A stretch of DNA of 14,153 bases from Wuchereria bancrofti (lineage: Eukaryota > Nematoda > Chromadorea > Rhabditida > Onchocercidae): contig SSBO01000070.1 in NCBI GenBank assembly GCA_005281725.1, positions 1 to 14,153 of the forward strand, read 5' to 3'. Both the position numbers and the translations under genes were made by a program. Shown here piece by piece: positions 1-7,658 of the stretch (position 1 is its first letter; every line of letters begins with the position of its first letter). A model generated the notes under the pieces. That model did no database searches, was not told the origin of the DNA, and saw only the letters and a program-made list of their open reading frames with translations.

Positions 1-139
1 TTTTCTTGGTGCACTTTAACACCTGATGTAACATTTTGCTTGGATCTATAATTGGAGGCATTACACTTTGAATAATGTTAAAATCATTACAAGAAATTTA
101 CAAAAAAACAAAGAAAAATCAAGTTTTTCTGCTTTTTTG
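1..139. other. Unique left end, no gene seen
   Basis: This is the only part of the first assembly piece that is not repeated further on. It is AT-rich with A and T runs. I see no open frame with splice sites, no RNA gene and no repeat. Confidence 0.5.
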
Positions 140-1037
140 TAAAAGAAATAATATTTGGATTTTAGTTTCAAAGAAAACAAAGTTTTTAGAAATATTATAA
201 TTGCAATCACTAAATGACTTCAACAATACTTCATGGAAAAATGCTTTCTAAATGTTATAATTTTCCATTTTTTCGAAATTTTCTAATATATCACTCTCTT
301 TTTAAATTTTCTTGTTTATTATAAACAGGTTGCTGAAACAGTCAATTTGCACCTTCCAGAAAATCACGTTCTTGCTTGATACGTTGCAAAATTAAAGCTG
401 ATGAAAATTTATCTCTTTCTTTATTCTTTTTTTTAGTTCTAAAATTTCTCCAATTCTCGTAACACTTTTTTTTTAATTTTTGGATTAATAAATTGAAACA
501 GTTTGCATTTTAGCATTTTTACACTTTAAAATATGCATACTTCCAGTTTCAAGCTTAGATTTGTCATTTTGCAATTTATACATTTCAAATAGTAATTTTC
601 AACAATTTCTGTTTTGCTGCTTTTTAATTTCTTTATTCTTTTTTAAGACCATCACTTTCTGTTCTGTAAAAAAAAACATTATTGAAAGCATTTCTTTTGA
701 TTTGAACTTATAACCTTCAACAAAATTATCAAAAAAGCTACTATGTAAAAGCCTTCCGTTTCAAACTTTACATTTATCTCTTTTTTGATTTCATTATTGC
801 TGTGTTGTTCCTATGTGTTACTTCTTTATAGATCTACAATCTTTCAGCTTAAGTGGTCATTTGAAAGTGATCATTTCTTATTGAAAGCCAAATGATCATT
901 TTTTATTGAAACCCATTCTTCAACTTAGAAATATTCAATTAAGTTCTCAGCAAAATTATTTAAATTATGCACACAGCGTATTGAAGATTGATTGAATGAA
1001 CAACAAGTATAATTTTAAATGGAACATCAAAATTAAT
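140..1037 (+). repeat. Overlap copy 1 (assembly redundancy)
   Basis: The right part of the first piece. Position x here corresponds to x+2462 in the third piece (2602-3499), with no difference seen by eye and no change of offset. Part of it (268-1037) also equals 1039-1808 at offset 771. The copy ends exactly at the N at 1038. The sequence is described once, in the third piece, which is the fullest copy. Confidence 0.95.
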
Positions 1038-1038
1038 N
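1038..1038. other. Single-N contig junction 1
   Basis: One N joins two pieces whose ends overlap by 770 bases: 268-1037 on the left equals 1039-1808 on the right. A lone N is what some scaffolders insert when the estimated gap is negative and the ends were not merged. The named cause is an inference; the overlap is directly visible. Confidence 0.95.
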
Positions 1039-2600
1039 TTTTTTCGAAATTTTCTAATATATCACTCTCTTTTTAAATTTTCTTGTTTATTATAAACAGG
1101 TTGCTGAAACAGTCAATTTGCACCTTCCAGAAAATCACGTTCTTGCTTGATACGTTGCAAAATTAAAGCTGATGAAAATTTATCTCTTTCTTTATTCTTT
1201 TTTTTAGTTCTAAAATTTCTCCAATTCTCGTAACACTTTTTTTTTAATTTTTGGATTAATAAATTGAAACAGTTTGCATTTTAGCATTTTTACACTTTAA
1301 AATATGCATACTTCCAGTTTCAAGCTTAGATTTGTCATTTTGCAATTTATACATTTCAAATAGTAATTTTCAACAATTTCTGTTTTGCTGCTTTTTAATT
1401 TCTTTATTCTTTTTTAAGACCATCACTTTCTGTTCTGTAAAAAAAAACATTATTGAAAGCATTTCTTTTGATTTGAACTTATAACCTTCAACAAAATTAT
1501 CAAAAAAGCTACTATGTAAAAGCCTTCCGTTTCAAACTTTACATTTATCTCTTTTTTGATTTCATTATTGCTGTGTTGTTCCTATGTGTTACTTCTTTAT
1601 AGATCTACAATCTTTCAGCTTAAGTGGTCATTTGAAAGTGATCATTTCTTATTGAAAGCCAAATGATCATTTTTTATTGAAACCCATTCTTCAACTTAGA
1701 AATATTCAATTAAGTTCTCAGCAAAATTATTTAAATTATGCACACAGCGTATTGAAGATTGATTGAATGAACAACAAGTATAATTTTAAATGGAACATCA
1801 AAATTAATTCCTTTCCGTCATTTTCTTAAGTGTGTTAAAAAAGTGTGAAGAGCTACTCGGCTAAAAATAAATTTAGTTTGTTAGTGTGGTGCTTGTTAAT
1901 TTTCTTCGCCAATATCATATTCGTAATTAAAAACTTTCATTAAAACTACTCTAAAAAATCTCATTCTTAAATTTTTATTCCTTTGCATTTATCGCTTTTT
2001 TAAAAAAAATTGAACAAAAAAAATTTAAGTTGAAAAACAAGTAAAGAACAAATTTTTGGATTTTCTATTTGTATAAATGCTTACGAATGTATCACTGTTT
2101 TAAATAGTTAAAATTAGATTTATATAAATGTTGTTGAGGTTCATTTACTGAAACATTTGATTAGATAATTAAGCTGTCATGTTAATTTTCTTTCGAAGTG
2201 TAAGATTTCGAAAACAAACATTCAACTAATTCCAACAAACCTTGTTTCAATTCATCAGATTAGATTCAATTACGAGTTGTTTTTTTTTTGTTGCAGATGA
2301 AAGATGTACTTCTCAAGAAATCCAGCGCTTGACTGAAATCAATTAATTCTTCCGGAAATTCGGTTCGAATTTAAACCATCAGCAAATTATTAATCATTAA
2401 AAATTAAAAAAAAAGAAATATCAGTATCTTGCACTGAAAAAAAACATAACATTATGAGATTTTCCTTGACAGCGATGGTAATCGGACGGGACGATATATT
2501 ATAAAATTCGAGATTTTTGATAAGAGACAGGTTTCTTTGGATGAAATGCTATAGTGTGAGCAGAAAACAGGTTGTGAAAATTTCACAAATATAATTTGTT
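1039..2600 (+). repeat. Overlap copy 2, wholly contained in copy 3
   Basis: The entire 1562-base second piece recurs at 2730-4291 (offset 1691). It adds no sequence of its own and could be removed without loss. Both ends coincide with N bases (1038 and 2601). Confidence 0.95.
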
Positions 2601-2601
2601 N
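2601..2601. other. Single-N contig junction 2
   Basis: The N separates the second piece from the third, which contains all of it. The third piece begins at the base equivalent to position 140 of the first piece, so the order of pieces 1, 2 and 3 is not a simple left-to-right tiling. Confidence 0.95.
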
Positions 2602-2790
2602 TAAAAGAAATAATATTTGGATTTTAGTTTCAAAGAAAACAAAGTTTTTAGAAATATTATAATTGCAATCACTAAATGACTTCAACAATACTTCATGGAA
2701 AAATGCTTTCTAAATGTTATAATTTTCCATTTTTTCGAAATTTTCTAATATATCACTCTCTTTTTAAATTTTCTTGTTTATTATAAACAG

Positions 2791-2841
2791 GTTGCTGAAA
2801 CAGTCAATTTGCACCTTCCAGAAAATCACGTTCTTGCTTGA
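2791..2841 (+). CDS. Possible short terminal exon (weak)
   Basis: After a T-rich stretch ending ATAAACAG, one frame reads VAETVNLHLPENHVLA and then TGA. A second frame is also open for about 21 codons (starting LLKQSICTFQK), so the frame is not decided. No convincing donor follows. Copies lie at 329-379 and 1100-1150. No family is recognised. Short open stretches like this are frequent by chance in AT-rich DNA, so this is only a place to test with RNA evidence. Confidence 0.12.
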   Translation, partial: VAETVNLHLPENHVLA

Positions 2842-3293
2842 TACGTTGCAAAATTAAAGCTGATGAAAATTTATCTCTTTCTTTATTCTTTTTTTTAGTT
2901 CTAAAATTTCTCCAATTCTCGTAACACTTTTTTTTTAATTTTTGGATTAATAAATTGAAACAGTTTGCATTTTAGCATTTTTACACTTTAAAATATGCAT
3001 ACTTCCAGTTTCAAGCTTAGATTTGTCATTTTGCAATTTATACATTTCAAATAGTAATTTTCAACAATTTCTGTTTTGCTGCTTTTTAATTTCTTTATTC
3101 TTTTTTAAGACCATCACTTTCTGTTCTGTAAAAAAAAACATTATTGAAAGCATTTCTTTTGATTTGAACTTATAACCTTCAACAAAATTATCAAAAAAGC
3201 TACTATGTAAAAGCCTTCCGTTTCAAACTTTACATTTATCTCTTTTTTGATTTCATTATTGCTGTGTTGTTCCTATGTGTTACTTCTTTATAG

Positions 3294-3457
3294 ATCTACA
3301 ATCTTTCAGCTTAAGTGGTCATTTGAAAGTGATCATTTCTTATTGAAAGCCAAATGATCATTTTTTATTGAAACCCATTCTTCAACTTAGAAATATTCAA
3401 TTAAGTTCTCAGCAAAATTATTTAAATTATGCACACAGCGTATTGAAGATTGATTGA
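3294..3457 (+). pseudogene. Possible exon broken by a 25-bp duplication
   Basis: A plausible acceptor (TTCTTTATAG) is followed by a frame that opens STIFQLKWSFESDHFLLKAK and hits TGA at 3355-3357. The frame one base over takes up the same DHFLLK residues from the second copy of a 25-bp tandem duplication and stays open for a further 28 codons, to TGA at 3455-3457. Because 25 is not a multiple of three, the duplication itself causes the shift. Either an exon has been broken or this is chance. Copies: 832-995 and 1603-1766. No family is recognised. Confidence 0.15.
3328..3377 (+). repeat. 25-bp tandem duplication, two units
   Basis: Units at 3328-3352 and 3353-3377 agree at 22 of 25 positions and share the core TGATCATTT then TTATTGAAA. 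The same pair appears in the other overlap copies at 866-915 and 1637-1686. It is a local duplication in the real locus and not part of the assembly redundancy. Confidence 0.8.
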
Positions 3458-4332
3458 ATGAACAACAAGTATAATTTTAAATGGAACATCAAAATTAATT
3501 CCTTTCCGTCATTTTCTTAAGTGTGTTAAAAAAGTGTGAAGAGCTACTCGGCTAAAAATAAATTTAGTTTGTTAGTGTGGTGCTTGTTAATTTTCTTCGC
3601 CAATATCATATTCGTAATTAAAAACTTTCATTAAAACTACTCTAAAAAATCTCATTCTTAAATTTTTATTCCTTTGCATTTATCGCTTTTTTAAAAAAAA
3701 TTGAACAAAAAAAATTTAAGTTGAAAAACAAGTAAAGAACAAATTTTTGGATTTTCTATTTGTATAAATGCTTACGAATGTATCACTGTTTTAAATAGTT
3801 AAAATTAGATTTATATAAATGTTGTTGAGGTTCATTTACTGAAACATTTGATTAGATAATTAAGCTGTCATGTTAATTTTCTTTCGAAGTGTAAGATTTC
3901 GAAAACAAACATTCAACTAATTCCAACAAACCTTGTTTCAATTCATCAGATTAGATTCAATTACGAGTTGTTTTTTTTTTGTTGCAGATGAAAGATGTAC
4001 TTCTCAAGAAATCCAGCGCTTGACTGAAATCAATTAATTCTTCCGGAAATTCGGTTCGAATTTAAACCATCAGCAAATTATTAATCATTAAAAATTAAAA
4101 AAAAAGAAATATCAGTATCTTGCACTGAAAAAAAACATAACATTATGAGATTTTCCTTGACAGCGATGGTAATCGGACGGGACGATATATTATAAAATTC
4201 GAGATTTTTGATAAGAGACAGGTTTCTTTGGATGAAATGCTATAGTGTGAGCAGAAAACAGGTTGTGAAAATTTCACAAATATAATTTGTTTGGTTTTAA
4301 AGGTGCTGACTGTTTTCGACCTTTCTCTTTTT

Positions 4333-4333
4333 N
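4333..4333. other. Single-N contig junction 3
   Basis: The 760 bases before the N (3573-4332) equal the 760 bases after it (4334-5093). The same overlap signature as junctions 1 and 2. Confidence 0.95.
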
Positions 4334-4748
4334 TAGTGTGGTGCTTGTTAATTTTCTTCGCCAATATCATATTCGTAATTAAAAACTTTCATTAAAACTA
4401 CTCTAAAAAATCTCATTCTTAAATTTTTATTCCTTTGCATTTATCGCTTTTTTAAAAAAAATTGAACAAAAAAAATTTAAGTTGAAAAACAAGTAAAGAA
4501 CAAATTTTTGGATTTTCTATTTGTATAAATGCTTACGAATGTATCACTGTTTTAAATAGTTAAAATTAGATTTATATAAATGTTGTTGAGGTTCATTTAC
4601 TGAAACATTTGATTAGATAATTAAGCTGTCATGTTAATTTTCTTTCGAAGTGTAAGATTTCGAAAACAAACATTCAACTAATTCCAACAAACCTTGTTTC
4701 AATTCATCAGATTAGATTCAATTACGAGTTGTTTTTTTTTTGTTGCAG

Positions 4749-4798
4749 ATGAAAGATGTACTTCTCAAGAAATCCAGCGCTTGACTGAAATCAATTAA
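4749..4798 (+). CDS. Possible terminal exon after a strong acceptor
   Basis: A T-run followed by GTTGCAG precedes ATGAAAGATG. Two frames are open: one starts at the ATG and ends after 11 codons, the other reads ERCTSQEIQRLTEIN and then TAA. The second has more coding-like composition. If real, the preceding intron is phase 1. The acceptor is one of the better ones in the window, but no upstream exon is identified. Copies at 2297 and 3988. The ATG directly after an acceptor could also mark a trans-splice site, though the resulting frame is very short. Confidence 0.2.
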
Positions 4799-4924
4799 TT
4801 CTTCCGGAAATTCGGTTCGAATTTAAACCATCAGCAAATTATTAATCATTAAAAATTAAAAAAAAAGAAATATCAGTATCTTGCACTGAAAAAAAACATA
4901 ACATTATGAGATTTTCCTTGACAG

Positions 4925-4982
4925 CGATGGTAATCGGACGGGACGATATATTATAAAATTCGAGATTTTTGATAAGAGACAG
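4925..4982 (+). CDS. Possible internal exon
   Basis: The acceptor TTTTCCTTGACAG is followed by one base and the frame DGNRTGRYIIKFEIFDKRQ, ending at a CAG|GTTTCT donor-like site. If not spliced there, the frame continues seven codons to TAG. The exon would be 58 nt, entered in phase 2 and left in phase 0, which matches the phase of the candidate exon at 5220. Copies at 2464 and 4164. The charged, mixed composition is more protein-like than its surroundings. No domain is recognised. Confidence 0.25.
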
Positions 4983-5219
4983 GTTTCTTTGGATGAAATG
5001 CTATAGTGTGAGCAGAAAACAGGTTGTGAAAATTTCACAAATATAATTTGTTTGGTTTTAAAGGTGCTGACTGTTTTCGACCTTTCTCTTTTTATCATTT
5101 GTTTAAAAATTTTTGCAATGTTAATTTCACTCCATCGTCCAAAATATAAATAGCAACTATTACTCAAATTTCTTTTATACCAACTAAATTCAAAATTCTT
5201 GGCAGAATTTGAATTTTAG

Positions 5220-5294
5220 CGCTGTGATGGATTTTCCTTAACTACTGCATTTCCATTTTTGAAATGCATTTTGGATAAATTTGACAATAAGAGA
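5220..5294 (+). CDS. Possible exon, in phase with 4925-4982
   Basis: After TTTGAATTTTAG the frame reads RCDGFSLTTAFPFLKCILDK and five more residues before AGA|GTCTGA, where it either splices at a poor donor or stops at TGA (5298-5300). It is entered in phase 0, compatible with the end of the candidate exon at 4925-4982; the intron between them would be 237 nt. An overlapping frame is also open toward a better donor (GTATGT near 5319), so the reading is unsettled. No family is recognised. Confidence 0.2.
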
Positions 5295-5300
5295 GTCTGA

Positions 5301-5617
5301 TGAATTCATGTTTGATTAGTATGTCATTCACAAGCTCTTTGAGTTGATTCTGAACTGAACCAAAAAATGGGAAATTTAATGAACGGTTAGTTCATCAATT
5401 GATTTGAAAAAACAAATAACACATCAATCTTCTCAAGAAAAACCGCAAAGCCGTTAAACAGATCACCGAAGAATTGTTTCAATTTCGAAAAAATTCTCTA
5501 TTATGAAACAATTCTCATTTTTCGGTAAAAACAAAAAAAATTCCATACTTCTTTCCATTGTCTCTTTTTGAATTCATCCTTCATTTTCAAGTTTTAAAAG
5601 TTGCAAATTTCTAAAAA
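5301..5617. other. No gene seen
   Basis: AT-rich, with T-rich and A-rich runs on both strands. No frame with convincing splice sites, no RNA gene and no clear repeat. It ends at the N at 5618. Confidence 0.4.
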
Positions 5618-5618
5618 N
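5618..5618. other. Single-N contig junction 4, no overlap found
   Basis: Unlike the other three, the flanks of this N show no shared sequence that I can find. Bases may be missing here, which matters because candidate exons lie on both sides (5220-5294 and 5686 onward). Confidence 0.9.
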
Positions 5619-5667
5619 TACACATTTTCAATTCTAAACCTTCATCTACCTGATTCATAATTCTCCA

Positions 5668-5767
5668 ACGTACTTTGTATTCCAGTACTTTTACAAATAT
5701 TTCATTACTGCAAAAAAATCAATTGGAGATATACGTTGGAGACGTACTTTGTACTCCAATATTTTTT
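5668..5767 (+). repeat. Direct repeat pair, 26 bp, spaced 74
   Basis: ACGTACTTTGTA with its following bases occurs at 5668-5693 and again at 5742-5767, with four mismatches in 26. The first copy supplies the candidate acceptor (TATTCCAG) and the second the candidate donor (GTACTTTG) of the possible exon at 5686-5743, so the repeat brackets that exon. Confidence 0.7.
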
Positions 5768-6046
5768 TACATTCATTTAGTTTTTGCTTTACAAAGTGTT
5801 GTTGAAGACATTGCTTCATCTGTTAGATTGATGAATAAATTAAATGATTGTAAGGTGAACATTTAAGAAGACAGCTCTATATTGCTATCATTCGCGCACA
5901 TCGTTTATATTTGCTGAAAATTTTAGAGACTCTATCGGATTGAGCCTAGAAAGTCCAAAACTGTCATCGGTAGTGAACTTAGTCACAGTATTAGTGTGAT
6001 TTTTTATCTCATCATGCAACATAATAAATTTCTTTCAAAACCTTAA
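5686..6046 (+). CDS. Three-exon gene model, 3' end of an unknown gene
   Basis: Proposed exons are 5686-5743, 5781-5854 and 5927-6046, with introns of 37 and 72 nt. The phases agree (phase 1, then phase 0). Acceptors are TATTCCAG, TTCATTTAG and GAAAATTTTAG; donors are GAC|GTACTT and AAG|GTGAAC. The reading begins YFYKYFITAKKSIGDIRWR, continues through FALQSVVEDIASSVRLMNK and RLYRIEPRKSKTVIGSEL, and ends at TAA (6044-6046). No start codon is present, so the gene would begin upstream, possibly across the N at 5618. The first exon is the weakest part: its 37-nt intron is very short, and the frame of the second exon is also open upstream without splicing. No domain is recognised and no membrane segment is clear. 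Confidence 0.35.
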
Positions 6047-6601
6047 TCCACGTAACTTTATTAGTTCGATCTGTAATATCCATTGATAAAAGCAGTTAGA
6101 AATTTAAAAATACCAAACTTTTAGTGTCATTTATCCATAATCTATTTATAGCACTTCACAATTAAAAAAATGAACCCGTGACTTTCGTCCTTTTCAAAAA
6201 TTACATAACCGTAAATTTTCAGGGATTAAAATAATTTTTAATTCTGAAATTAGAAAATGAATTACTACAAATTACAAACTTTTGTCAAAAAAATCAATTC
6301 TTTTCTGATTTAAAATAAAACCTGCGGAAATTGTCCAATTTTTGATTGTTTTGTGAAAATTTGAGATAAATTTTTAGGATTGTTAGTTGTAATTTTTGCG
6401 CATTCCTTCTATTGCTTCAAAATTAAAGAAGCAAAATTGGTGTTTTTTTGAAGCTTTTCAAGCTTCAAAAAAATATTGTTCAAGATTTTTTAAATCAGAC
6501 AATGAAGTGGGATTTATCGGTATAAAATTAACTGCCTCTGAGATATGATTAATTTGATCTGTAACAAATAAATTATAAAATAAATAAAATTAGTATTGCA
6601 G
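6047..6601. other. No gene seen; hairpin cluster near 6412-6473
   Basis: AT-rich DNA following the stop of the previous model, consistent with 3' UTR and intergenic or intronic sequence. GATAAA near 6086 could act as a variant polyadenylation signal, but nothing fixes the transcript end. A 7-bp stem (6412-6418 with 6428-6434) stands just before the stronger hairpin at 6443. Confidence 0.4.
6443..6473. repeat. Perfect 14-bp hairpin, 3-nt loop
   Basis: Arms 6443-6456 and 6460-6473 are exact reverse complements (TTTTTTTGAAGCTT and its complement) around the loop TTC. The neighbouring 7-bp stem uses the same GCTTC/GAAGC core. The function is unknown; a T-rich/A-rich palindrome can also arise by replication slippage. 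Confidence 0.85.
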
Positions 6602-6829
6602 CTGCTGTACTTCTCTGCAATATTAGTATTTCCAATGGTCTTTATAACTGTTTCGACGCCTTTCGTTCAATTCTGCATTTAGTAATCATTTTGCCTTTAC
6701 CTGCAATTTTGATGTTCTGAAAAAGTTAAAAGAGTTCATCGCAGATTATAATCTTTACTATTTAAGTTTAATTTCTTTTGTTCCAGCGATGAGAACATTG
6801 CAATTTTTCTGATACATCTTTTTTTCTAA
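6602..6829 (+). CDS. Possible two-exon hydrophobic segment
   Basis: After GTATTGCAG the frame reads LLYFSAILVFPMVFITVSTP and then FVQFCI, up to ATTTA|GTAATC (6681). Joining to the acceptor TTTTGTTCCAG at 6786 completes a TAC codon and continues DENIAIFLIHLFF to TAA (6827-6829). The splice phase is consistent and the intron would be 105 nt. The peptide is strongly hydrophobic and could form membrane helices, but T-rich DNA encodes such peptides by default. No start codon and no family recognised. Confidence 0.2.
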
Positions 6830-6849
6830 TATCCGTTGGTGTTTTTCAG

Positions 6850-6912
6850 AGAAAAGCTGATGTTATGTTTGTCGGAGAATTGGTGGCAGTGACAATGAAT
6901 AGTAATGAATGA
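6850..6912 (+). CDS. Possible terminal exon after a strong acceptor
   Basis: TTGGTGTTTTTCAG closely matches the nematode acceptor consensus (TTTTCAG). The following frame reads RKADVMFVGELVAVTMNSNE and stops at TGA (6910-6912). The composition is mixed and not just a product of AT bias. The upstream exon is not resolved: no usable donor lies between 6787 and 6849, so it cannot simply follow the 6787-6829 segment. The product is unknown. Confidence 0.25.
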   Translation, partial: RKADVMFVGELVAVTMNSNE

Positions 6913-7031
6913 ATTCCCTTCCGTTAGCATTTTCAGCTTAATGTTGTGAAGTATATGAAGAATAGACAGATTGTGACAACTGAGTGAAAACAAAAAAAAC
7001 AAAAAATGTAACTCTTTCTTTTTCGGAAAGA

Positions 7032-7075
7032 ATCAGAAGGATCACAGGGAAATTTTTCGTTGTGATCCTTTTGGT
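7032..7075. repeat. Stem-loop, 10 bp perfect, about 15 pairs with G-U
   Basis: Arms 7037-7046 (AAGGATCACA) and 7061-7070 are exact reverse complements around a 14-nt loop. Allowing G-U pairs, the stem extends outward to 7032 and 7075. It lies about 50 bases upstream of the ATG at 7126, so it would be in the promoter or 5' leader of that model. Confidence 0.7.
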
Positions 7076-7125
7076 CATTAATTTTCGGTTTTATCCAAAT
7101 AACTTGGAAAGAGGGAAATGGAAAA

Positions 7126-7491
7126 ATGTACATCCAAGAGAACGAATTAATTGCTGCACTTTCCCGGATGTCACTTGCCCACAGGGTAGAGGTAATATCT
7201 CAAATGCTACTAGAAGATACGTTTGTCTGCGTTTCCAGCTAATCAGTGGCAAAATTTGTTCCCCTAGTAATTCAGTAGTAGTTATGGTAAGAAAAGCGAA
7301 AACAAGATATGATGTTGTCCTTTTTCATTACAGACTGCAAAACTGCAGAAGAGAAGTTCGATTCATTTCTCGATGAAACAGGTATAGCAGTGGTAAGAAA
7401 AGGAAATGGTAGGTTGCTATCCGGATCTCTGACACCTAAAATTCATTTCCCATCATTCTAGGAATTTGGTTCATTAATAATTGGAATCTAA
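7126..7491 (+). CDS. Small four-exon gene model, unknown protein
   Basis: Proposed exons are 7126-7191, 7239-7286, 7334-7381 and 7462-7491. The introns are 47, 47 and 80 nt and all are phase 0. Donors are GAG|GTAATA, ATG|GTAAGA and CAG|GTATAG; acceptors end GCGTTTCCAG, TTTCATTACAG and ATCATTCTAG, each with a pyrimidine tract. The start is ATG in an A-rich context (GGAAAAATG). The 63-residue product begins MYIQENELIAALSRMSLAH and ends EFGSLIIGI. GC content is higher than in the flanks. Two alternatives remain. A different frame is open without splicing over 6984-7376 but has no ATG until 7284. Exon 3 also has a more coding-like frame (KTAEEKFDSFLDETGIAV) ending at a better donor (GTAAGA, 7392), but its phase does not fit exon 2. 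A decayed gene is therefore possible. No domain is recognised. Confidence 0.35.
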
Positions 7492-7658
7492 TTTCCACAT
7501 TTATTTAGTTCATTCAACAAAGGATTCAAAAACTTTGTTTCATTGCTTTTGTTTCGTTTTCTTCAATTCACGCTATAATTTATCACACAGACGATTATAG
7601 TCAAAAGTTCTTTCCAATCTTTTTAGTTTGTTTCAAATTCGCGTTTTTTATGTTTCCT

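Larger units (their letters stand above)
2602..4332 (+). repeat. Overlap copy 3, fullest version of the block
   Basis: This 1731-base piece covers the repeated parts of pieces 1 and 2 and, at its right end (3573-4332), 760 bases of piece 4 (4334-5093, offset 761). It should be used as the reference copy. The block is AT-rich and low in coding signal. It holds several T-rich tracts ending in AG that could be splice acceptors (for example before 2791, 3294 and 3988), so it may be intronic or contain short exons of a nematode gene. Confidence 0.95.
4334..5093 (+). repeat. Overlap copy 4 (left part of piece 4)
   Basis: Identical by eye to 3573-4332. New sequence starts at 5094. Since this copy runs on into unique DNA without an N, exon candidates in the overlap are placed here (4749-4798 and 4925-4982). 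Confidence 0.95.

Noticed and set aside
4814..4828. GGTTCGAATTT as a tRNA T-arm (B box)
   Set aside because: The matching CC at the end is missing, and no A box, anticodon arm or acceptor stem can be drawn upstream.
5020..5030. Bacterial-type genes or an endosymbiont insertion
   Set aside because: No frame in the window resembles a bacterial protein and no ribosome binding sites or operon spacing are seen. No CRISPR array, phage gene or insertion sequence was found either.
140..5093. A biological tandem array of about 0.8-1.6 kb units
   Set aside because: Every repeat boundary coincides with an N, the copies show no differences by eye, and one copy is wholly contained in another. This fits unmerged contigs.
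2452..5167. Minus-strand open frames of 75-87 codons at 2452-2688, 4143-4370 and 4904-5167
   Set aside because: They share the same core because they lie in the duplicated block, two run through an N, and the plus strand of the same DNA has better splice-flanked frames. They count as one chance frame seen three times.
6933..7133. A 66-codon minus-strand frame with a hydrophobic C-terminus
   Set aside because: It overlaps the better supported plus-strand region and its composition mirrors the A-rich opposite strand; probably a shadow.
6984..7376. A 130-codon plus-strand frame as a single-exon gene
   Set aside because: It starts at GTG with no ATG until position 7284 and runs through good donor and acceptor sites. 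The spliced model at 7126-7491 explains the sequence better, though not decisively.
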